From Bugulina stolonifera (taxonomy: Eukaryota > Bryozoa > Gymnolaemata > Cheilostomatida > Bugulidae), in NCBI GenBank assembly GCA_935421135.1, contig OW285194.1:5172876-5236875 (forward strand): 64,000 nucleotides of DNA, in the 5' to 3' direction. How positions within the stretch are numbered: the stretch's first letter is position 1; each line of letters starts with the position of its first letter. The notes below the pieces were generated by a model. The model ran no database searches and had not been told where the DNA came from. It saw nothing but the letters and a program-made list of their open reading frames with translations. A program made the position numbers and the translations under genes. Shown one piece after another: positions 57,101 to 64,000 of the stretch.

Positions 57101-60100
57101 GAGTCTTTTAATAAGCCATAAAATGTTGCTTGAATTAACTGAGTCTGGCATCTCTGTTTTTTTCTTTCAGTCATTGGGCTTACTTACTGCTTATTTTAAT
57201 TTTATTTATCTGAACGCACGCCATGAAATGAAAATTAGCAAGATTAAAATAAAATTAAAATAGGCAGTAAAGGAAGAAATAGAACACCAGGAAAGTATGG
57301 AGGTGAAGTGATGTACTGCAATCCAATACAATGGGAAAAAGATAGTTCCAAACTAAACCTCTCCGGGACAGTTTGAACCCCTAACCCCACCCATTAATTT
57401 TCCTTTTTAATATTAATTTTTCATTTAATTAAACTTAATTATCGGTGAATTGTATTCTAATAAATGTAATCAACACAGTTGAGAAACGTCCTGCTGGAAC
57501 TGTCTTTTTTTGGAAATGTTGCTTTACCATCTCCAACTAACAGCTTTAATCATTTATATTTAGCCTGTTTTGGTAAAAGCAACACACTAAATAAATTGAA
57601 TGATATATTATTATATTGATTTGCATTGCCTTCAATTGATTGTTTGACTTGTAATCATTAATTTACAGCGGCAAGGAAGCAGTAACTGGTGATTCATTTG
57701 TCTTGTGTCTAGTCAACAGCAATCTGATGCCAAAGAAATAAAAGTGATTTTATTGCAGCTTCAGTTCATGTTATATTTCCCACGGAAACTTACTGAGTCA
57801 CTGCTAGCTGAATCTGACTGAGAATCACTGCTAGCTCCGAATCTGACTGAGAGTCACTGCTAGCTGAATCTGACTGAGAGTCACTGCTAGCTCCGAATCT
57901 GACTGAGAGTCACTGCTAGCTCCGAATCTGACTGATAGTCACTGCTAGCTCCAAATATGACTGAGAGTCACTGCTAGCTCCGCTGAACTACCAATGAAAC
58001 CCATGGTATAACAGTTATTAATTAATTACGTGCATAAGTAAATAAAAACTAACATAATTGATGATAAATAACTATTTTAAACAAATTCAAATTGAAACTA
58101 GCGTTTTTTATAGTTCAGTGAAACTGCAGTGACTGTCAGTCAGAGTGAGAGTCGGTGGGAAATAATCTAGTAGGATTAGAAAAGAATGAACAAATATTTA
58201 TTATAATATAACTTGATTTGATTTCTCACCGATGAATGAATATGCATTGTAGAATATGCCGTGAGCTATTAGTCGGTATAAAAGACAAGTAAGTGTAAGT
58301 AGCATAAAACTTTGGAAATTACAAAAAAACACAAGTAGCCGTAGCAAACCACTAAACTGCGAATGCGCAAACTCACCGGAAACAGCACGGCTATAGCAAT
58401 ATAGTGGTTTTAACGGGGCATATATTAGTCACCTCGCATATCGGTGTAAGTCTGCAGATCTTAGACTACCAATAAGGATGCGCCCATGACCAATCAGATA
58501 AACCGATTTTTTGGATAAAAACGCGGATTTTGATATTTGTGGAAATGACGTCTGGAACCGCCAGATTTTGAACTATCACTTTAGAATCACTTCAAAATTT
58601 GTGATTTTCCCCTTTAATACTGTTATTATAACTTTACCCTGTAAGCTATTCAAATTTATCCTTTTCTCTCTACGTACTATATTTCATCCTTCGGTAACTG
58701 CCCATTAATTTTTCCTAATAATTATTATTTAATTTTAAATTTATATTCCTTACTAATTTATAATAATATTAAATATAATTACAGACATGCCCCCAAAAAC
58801 ACTTCACAAAAAAGTCAGAGCTGAGAGTTTTAGCGATTCTGCAATTAGCAGTGCTAAGAAAAGCACTGACAAAGCCAAGTGCGAAAAGTGCACAAAATCT
58901 ACCAACGATCATGATGCTGCTATTGAGTGTGAAATATGCCTTTGCTGGTTCCACTTAAAATGTGTTGATCTTGACTCTAGTGACTCTGACACAATTAATA
59001 AGAAAGGGATTCACTGGTATTGTGAAAAATGTGACCGCATGTTCAGTTCCTTTGACTCTAGAGTCAGAGCACTGGAATCTAAGATTCAAAACATGGTGGA
59101 TATTCATGAATCTACATCTGCCAAGACCTTTGCAGAGGTTGTTTCCAAACTGACTGAGACTAACAACACTATTAGTAAACATATGAAAGAACAAGAAAAA
59201 CATCTAAAAGACCAAGAAAAACAAATTAAACACCTCAGAAATGACTTGACTACTGATCAGAGAGCTAAAAATGTAATTTTGTTTGGCATTCAGGAAAACA
59301 AAAATACTACTACAATTGACCAAACTATCACTGCTGTAAACAATGTACTGCGTGACTGTGGTTTCAACTTTGAGGCATCCGGGTCTAATACTGTTAGACT
59401 TGGAGCCAAAAAAGAGGACAAACCAAGACCCATCAGACTTTCTCTTCCCTCTGAATCAGATAAGTGGGAAATTCTAAAAAGAATAAACTCTCAAAAAATA
59501 TTAGGTATCTTTGCTCGTCTTGACCTGACGAAGGACGAGCAAAATAAGGATTTTCAACTGAGACAGGAGTTGAAACAGAAAAGAATGGACAATCCAGAAT
59601 CTCAGTACAAAATTTACAAGAACAAAATAATCAAGGTGAATCAATACTAAGTAATTTAAATTTACTCAGTTTCAATGCTAGGTCTATTAAAGGAAAAGTA
59701 GTAGAGTTACAAGCTTTAGCCATTAACTACAATATTATTTGTATTACTGAAACTCATTTGAACCCACTTTTCAATAACACTCAAATTTTCTCACCACAAC
59801 ATAAGACAATACACCGAAAGGATAGAAATGAACATGGTGGAGGTGTGCTAATTGCTATTGACTCTCATATATCGCATAGTCTCATAGACCTATCATCTAA
59901 TGCAGAAATAATTGCCATCAATGTTAACTTAAATACAAATGACCCACCTTTTATTATAGTTTGTTACTACAAACCACCTTCAAAACAAGACATTACATCA
60001 CTAATAACGTACATGCTTGATATTAAAAAGCTTTACCCTAAGTATCAAATAATTTTGACAGGTGATTTCAATATGCCTGGTATAAACTGGGAAAACACTG

Positions 60101-63100
60101 CCCTCTCTAATACCTGGAAACCATTTTACTCGGAATTTATTGACTTACTAGCTGACTTAGATCTTGACCAGTTAATTCATGAATCTACACATGTAGCAGG
60201 TAACACACTGGATTTACTTTGCACTAATATGCAGAACAAAATATGTCAACTTTCCGTCATTCAGCCTGGTTTGAGTGACCATTACATGATTGAATGCTTG
60301 ATAAATTATAGTCATAATATAATACAGAGAACCCCTAATCAAAGTAATATATTGTTATACCACAAAGCAAACAGGGAAGGTTTTAGTAATTCAATGTTTG
60401 ATTTATTGTCAGTAATAAAAGATCTGGTACACCAAAATAAAGATATTAATAACATTTGGACTGCCTTTCGAAAGGGATTGGACAATGCTATACTTAAATT
60501 TGTACCATGCAAGCAATATTCACCGAGAAAACCATCTCAGCCTGCTTGGTTCAACTTAAAAGCTAAAAAAGCTTGTGATAAACAGCGAAAGCTCTACAGC
60601 AAATACAAAAAATCAGGAGACACAGATGTACTCAATAAATATAAAGCTTTGAGACGATCAAACAAAAAAATGTTTAAACAACTTAAGAAAGATTTTATGA
60701 TAAGCAAATTATTTGATCCTTTGAGTCAGGGAGACTCTAAACCGTTTTTTAGATACGTAAAAGAAATTAAGGGTAACAACAATACTATACTATCCTTGAC
60801 AAACAGTGACGGAAAAATTTCTACCAGTATGAGTGACATAACTAACATCTTAAATACCTCCTTTCAGAGTGTTTTTACACGTGCTTGTAGCCCACCTAAA
60901 CTGCCTAGTGTCAATGACATTGATATTCATATCAATGAAGAAGGTGTATTAAACCTGATCAAATCACTTAGGAATGGAAAAGCCCCTGGGCCAGATGGGT
61001 TAAATAAACAGAAATTATGCATAGCTCCTGAATCAATTGCACCTTTATTGACATGCATCTACAACTACTCTTTAAAGACAGGTAAATTACCTACAGAATG
61101 GAAATTGGCATATGTTACGCCAATTTTTAAACAAGGTGATCGCACAAAACCATCCAACTACCGCCCAATTTCATTAACATCTATTTGTTGCAAAATGATG
61201 GAGCACATCATACTTCACAACATGCAGGAAAGTTTGAACAACCTACTTTCTATATATCAACATGGCTTTCGTAAACATATGTCTTGCACAACGCAGCTAG
61301 CCTGTGTTACACATGATATTTTACTTAACTTGGATAAAGGTATACCGACACATGCTATAGTACTGGATTTCTCCAAGGCTTTCGATGTTGTACCACATCA
61401 TATATTAATCCAAAAAATGATCAAATATAACATTAATCCTGCAATAATAAGGTGGATCTCATCTTTTCTCCTAGATCGCAATCAACAAGTACTCATAAAT
61501 GGATTCAAATCTAGCACAGCTGCTGTTACTTCAGGAGTACCTCAGGGCAGTGTGTTGGGTCCAGCATTATTTTCACTGTTCATTAATGACATTGTAGAAT
61601 GCATAAAGTACAGCAATATCAGACTGTTTGCAGATGACACTCTTCTGTACTCTAGGGTCATCAATGATGGTGATTGTGCCAAACTGCAACATGACCTAAA
61701 TATGCTACATAACTGGAGTATCAAAAACGGAATGAATTTTAATGTGTTGAAAAGTAATGTTATAATTTTTAGTAACAGTGGCAACTCATTACAGCGTGAC
61801 TATTTCTTAAATGGGAGGCTTTTAAAGCAGTGTAATTCTATAAAATATCTAGGGATATACCTGGCAAGTGATATGAAATGGCACATTCATGTTGATTATA
61901 TTATTGGGAAAGCACTAAAAATTTTAGGACTTATAAAATACACTCTATATGATGCTCCTGAATCCATCAAACTTCTTGCTTACAACACGTTATGCAAGCC
62001 ATTGCTGGAATATGCCTGTCCTGTGTGGGATCCTGCATCGCAGGGTCTAATACATAAAATTGAGGCAGTCCAAAGCAAGGCTGTACGATTTATTAAAAAC
62101 CTTAAAGGCAGAGATTGTTCGATCTCTGACAGTAAAAAACAGCTAAATCTTGTTTCATTGAACAAGATTAGGCAGACTCGAAGAATATCTCTTTTCCACA
62201 CCATCTTGGAGCATGAATCTCTATTTTCAAATCTTCTATCTACACTTGATCTAATGAAAGGAACGCATGATTTTAACACCAGACATGCTAATGTTTTCAA
62301 TTCTGTTGCCTGTCACACTAACAAATTTCTGCACAGCTTTCTGATCAGAACTGCTCGGGAGCTCCGCACTGGTGAGATCATAGCGGACTAATAAAAAAAA
62401 AAAAAATGACCTACAACTCTGATAGTTCCTCTTTTCCCCTACCCTGGGGTCTAGGAGCTTAACCAAGACAAGACAAGACAAGACAATTACTATAATAATA
62501 TTTTAGGCCTACTTAGGCCTATTCTTCTGATATAGGGATTGTGTAGTTATTTTACGGAAAGTCATTTGAGTTATCTTCATAGTAGCTCAGTTTTAACATA
62601 GGTTTAGGGAATACAAACACCTAGAGCTAGACATATTTGATATTATATTTTAGGGACGGTTTGAGTTTTTATCATGGCTTGTTGAGTCTAAGTACTCTTC
62701 CACACTATCAGTGTCAGCAACAAGACCTGGGATAGCAAATTAATGCAGTGGCTAATCAACTGATCTGCATATTTTTTTTGTGGTCACAGTGTTTAACTCT
62801 TCCGCTAAAGGTCTAGCTTCTGTTCCCCATCAAGCCTTGACTGTCTATAAGCAAATTAAACCTTGACTTTGTGGATCTCATTGTGGTTCGATCAGAGCTC
62901 TGGGTTCAGTAATCCCTTTGTAGTACGAAATAGAACAGGTCCTGGATATATTATGCTGAAAACTGAAACTGTGTGATATGTTGTAGGCCTACTCTTTGAA
63001 GACGCCCTTTGTCTACTAGACACTACTACTATTTCTATAGCCTATTTATATGCCACTAGGACATTGTTAGCTTCAGGTCATTCCATAATTTATGCTCAAG

Positions 63101-63831
63101 TTTTGGACATGTTGTAGATGCCCTTAAGCGTATGCTAAACTTCAACCAACCTAACACCAAGTTAGGTGGTCAATCCCCAGAGCCACAGTGGAAGGTACTA
63201 GTATATGACAGGTGTGGGCAGGATATTATCTCCCCCTTGCTTAGTGTTAAGGAGCTAAGAGATGCCGGTATTACACTACATCAGTGAGTTGTCTTATAAG
63301 CCTAGTATTTGGGCTTATGTCCTGTATAGGCTAAGTCCTCTTAGTTATATTACATCTACAGTGTACTTTTATATCCCATAGTTAAAATTAGAATAGGCCT
63401 ATGCCTACTACATGTAAGAACAAATAATTATTCATTGACCACATAGAGCATACGAAGCATTATATGACTTTATGGAGTAGTGCCTCACTTCTGACTGAGT
63501 AACTCAGCATAAAGTGATTCATACCAATGAACAGTTACAGTCAGTTTTTGTGCATGCTTTACAACCTTGATCTAAAATTCTTCTCTTTCGCTTTAAACTC
63601 TTTCAAATCATATTGATGTAGGGAGTTGTGTTATCTCTGTGTATGCATATCCGGGACTGTTTGTATTGTTATCAGAACTATAACTATAACATAATAGATG
63701 ACTATGTGAGTATGCTGTAGTCTAAGTAATACACTTGCAGGTTGCTACACTCAGATAGAGATTGTATACCAGATGTACCTGCAATATACTTTGTCTTGCC
63801 TACTGAGGATAACATCAGGAGAATATCCAAG
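54160..63831 (+). CDS. SCFD1: Sec1 family protein SCFD1/SLY1, first three exons (continues past the window)
   Basis: Exons 54160-54184, 63118-63283 and 63741-63831; phases join (the split Asn codon A-AT, then CA-G). The reading [58 protein letters not shown], then [14 protein letters not shown] is the N-terminal domain of SLY1, the Sec1/Munc18 protein that binds syntaxin-5-type SNAREs and drives ER-Golgi vesicle fusion in the cytosol. Very high likeness to the vertebrate protein leaves little doubt. Exon 1 codes only 8 residues and would be missed by ORF length. Intron 1 is about 8.9 kb and holds a full CR1-like LINE in the same orientation. About 120 residues of a protein usually near 640 are visible. 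The remaining exons lie to the right; the window ends at AAAAAAGCAG, which could be the next acceptor. Confidence 0.93.
56560..56880. repeat. degenerate (AGT)n trinucleotide region
   Basis: Repeated GTAGTAGTTAGTAGT-type words within intron 1 of SCFD1. The rest of 54185-58786 has no recognised gene. A plausible-looking frame at 55466-55651 is discussed under rejected items. Confidence 0.6.
57795..57985. repeat. 29-bp tandem repeat, about six copies
   Basis: Unit GAATCTGACTGAGAGTCACT plus GCTAGCTCC, with two 27-bp variants lacking CC. On the minus strand it reads as Ser-Asp-rich in pieces, but 29 is not a multiple of three and no splice context supports coding. Each unit carries GCTAGC and GACTC-type inverted words. 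Confidence 0.8.
58787..59650 (+). CDS. LINE ORF1 protein with PHD finger, 287 aa
   Basis: Residues 32-82 form a C4HC3 PHD-type zinc finger: Cys32, 35, 48, 51, His56, Cys59, 79, 82, with WYCEKC at the end. Residues about 125-155 are a Lys/Glu-rich coiled coil ([16 protein letters not shown]), followed by an RRM-like/L1-transposase-like domain ([10 protein letters not shown], then PRPIRLSL). ORF1 proteins of this kind bind element RNA and chaperone reverse transcription; PHD fingers are known from CR1-type ORF1s and may bind histone tails. ATG start follows an AT-rich leader. Its last roughly 100 nt overlap ORF2, which is in the -1 frame. Confidence 0.85.
   Translation: MPPKTLHKKVRAESFSDSAISSAKKSTDKAKCEKCTKSTNDHDAAIECEICLCWFHLKCVDLDSSDSDTINKKGIHWYCEKCDRMFSSFDSRVRALESKIQNMVDIHESTSAKTFAEVVSKLTETNNTISKHMKEQEKHLKDQEKQIKHLRNDLTTDQRAKNVILFGIQENKNTTTIDQTITAVNNVLRDCGFNFEASGSNTVRLGAKKEDKPRPIRLSLPSESDKWEILKRINSQKILGIFARLDLTKDEQNKDFQLRQELKQKRMDNPESQYKIYKNKIIKVNQY
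59548..62391 (+). CDS. LINE ORF2, endonuclease-reverse transcriptase, no ATG near its start
   Basis: The open frame runs from 59548 (after a TAA) to a TAA at 62391. Endonuclease motifs: [12 protein letters not shown] (about 59668), [26 protein letters not shown] and [10 protein letters not shown] motifs in order: [47 protein letters not shown] (motif A), [20 protein letters not shown] (motif C, catalytic FADD), KYLGIYL. The C-terminal part has [11 protein letters not shown] and VQSKAVRFI. These features fit the CR1/L2/Rex group of LINEs. TTG at 59758 is internal to the endonuclease (THLNPLF), not a start. The first in-frame ATG is 60013, inside the endonuclease domain, so translation must begin another way or the copy lost its start. 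Confidence 0.9.
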   Translation, partial: GFSTETGVETEKNGQSRISVQNLQEQNNQGESILSNLNLLSFNARSIKGKVVELQALAINYNIICITETHLNPLFNNTQIFSPQHKTIHRKDRNEHGGGVLIAIDSHISHSLIDLSSNAEIIAINVNLNTNDPPFIIVCYYKPPSKQDITSLITYMLDIKKLYPKYQIILTGDFNMPGINWENTALSNTWKPFYSEFIDLLADLDLDQLIHESTHVAGNTLDLLCTNMQNKICQLSVIQPGLSDHYMIECLINYSHNIIQRTPNQSNILLYHKANREGFSNSMFDLLSVIKDLVHQNKDINNIWTAFRKGLDNAILKFVPCKQYSPRKPSQPAWFNLKAKKACDKQRKLYSKYKKSGDTDVLNKYKALRRSNKKMFKQLKKDFMISKLFDPLSQGDSKPFFRYVKEIKGNNNTILSLTNSDGKISTSMSDITNILNTSFQSVFTRACSPPKLPSVNDIDIHINEEGVLNLIKSLRNGKAPGPDGLNKQKLCIAPESIAPLLTCIYNYSLKTGKLPTEWKLAYVTPIFKQGDRTKPSNYRPISLTSICCKMMEHIILHNMQESLNNLLSIYQHGFRKHMSCTTQLACVTHDILLNLDKGIPTHAIVLDFSKAFDVVPHHILIQKMIKYNINPAIIRWISSFLLDRNQQVLINGFKSSTAAVTSGVPQGSVLGPALFSLFINDIVECIKYSNIRLFADDTLLYSRVINDGDCAKLQHDLNMLHNWSIKNGMNFNVLKSNVIIFSNSGNSLQRDYFLNGRLLKQCNSIKYLGIYLASDMKWHIHVDYIIGKALKILGLIKYTLYDAPESIKLLAYNTLCKPLLEYACPVWDPASQGLIHKIEAVQSKAVRFIKNLKGRDCSISDSKKQLNLVSLNKIRQTRRISLFHTILEHESLFSNLLSTLDLMKGTHDFNTRHANVFNSVACHTNKFLHSFLIRTARELRTGEIIAD

Positions 63832-64000
63832 GTCAGTGATATAAGATAGGCTGTCACTTACCAATGTAGTTAAAGGTTAAAAAAAGGGGGCAATTCCACT
63901 ACAATCTTTTTATCATGCTAGGCCTACTTGTTTTCCTATGAAGTTATTATTCCAGAAATGAAGAAAAGTAGGCCTATATCCATGCACTATAAAAAAGCAG

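Larger units (their letters stand above)
58787..62487 (+). mobile_element. CR1-like non-LTR retrotransposon, apparently intact coding region
   Basis: Two overlapping frames, ORF1 (PHD finger) and ORF2 (apurinic-type endonuclease plus reverse transcriptase), without stops or frameshifts. The 3' end is a short UTR and an (AAGAC)n tail at about 62464-62487, as CR1/L2-type elements end in short tandem repeats and not in poly(A). A run of 14 A lies directly after the ORF2 stop. The 5' UTR boundary and target duplication were not found. Placed in sense in intron 1 of SCFD1. Intact frames in a genome full of decayed LINE scraps suggest a young, possibly active copy. Confidence 0.88.

Overview
The window looks like AT-rich nuclear DNA from an early-branching animal. 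It has multi-exon genes with GT-AG introns, a GT31 glycosyltransferase family, a Sec1/Munc18 gene (SCFD1/SLY1), SINEs, CR1- and RTE-type LINEs, a BEL/Pao fragment, LTRs and hAT-type MITEs. A sponge or similar non-bilaterian is my guess from overall style only. All gene models were built by hand from splice signals and reading-frame phase.

Left half (1-33.5 kb): a tandem cluster of three beta-1,3-galactosyltransferase-like genes (GT31, type II Golgi membrane enzymes), all on the + strand. The first is only the 3' end (exons at 47-142, 272-413, 929-1004). The second (7114-15494, 9 coding exons, 381 aa) and third (21558-33477, 9 coding exons, 385 aa) are close paralogs whose six internal exons from the fold entry onward have identical lengths (167, 137, 94, 187, 96, 142 nt). 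The duplication also copied upstream DNA. Because the copies diverged recently, each one shows the empty site for most insertions in the other. Introns 1 and 2 of the third gene are packed with LTR and hAT insertions, several with clean target-site duplications.

Middle (33.5-42 kb): gene-free, AT-rich DNA, then a stack of solo LTRs of two families (A and B, both TG...CA with 4-bp target duplications, usually ATAT), a hAT MITE, a BEL/Pao scrap and nested insertions. Two family-B LTRs sit head to head only 6 bp apart.

Right half: a minus-strand gene for an unrecognised 449-aa coiled-coil protein (48169 down to 42347, 9 exons). One of its exons, with the flanking 36-bp minisatellite and a repeated splice-donor motif, also occurs as a broken copy near 17.1 kb. 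Further right is a minus-strand gene for a small acidic single-pass membrane protein (52327 down to 51255, 3' end not settled) beside a large 24-bp minisatellite. Last comes the 5' end of an SCFD1/SLY1 gene on the + strand (exons 54160-54184, 63118-63283, 63741-63831, continuing beyond the window). Its roughly 8.9-kb first intron holds a CR1-like LINE with two open frames (PHD-finger ORF1, endonuclease-reverse transcriptase ORF2) that looks intact. ORF2 has no ATG before its endonuclease domain and overlaps the end of ORF1.
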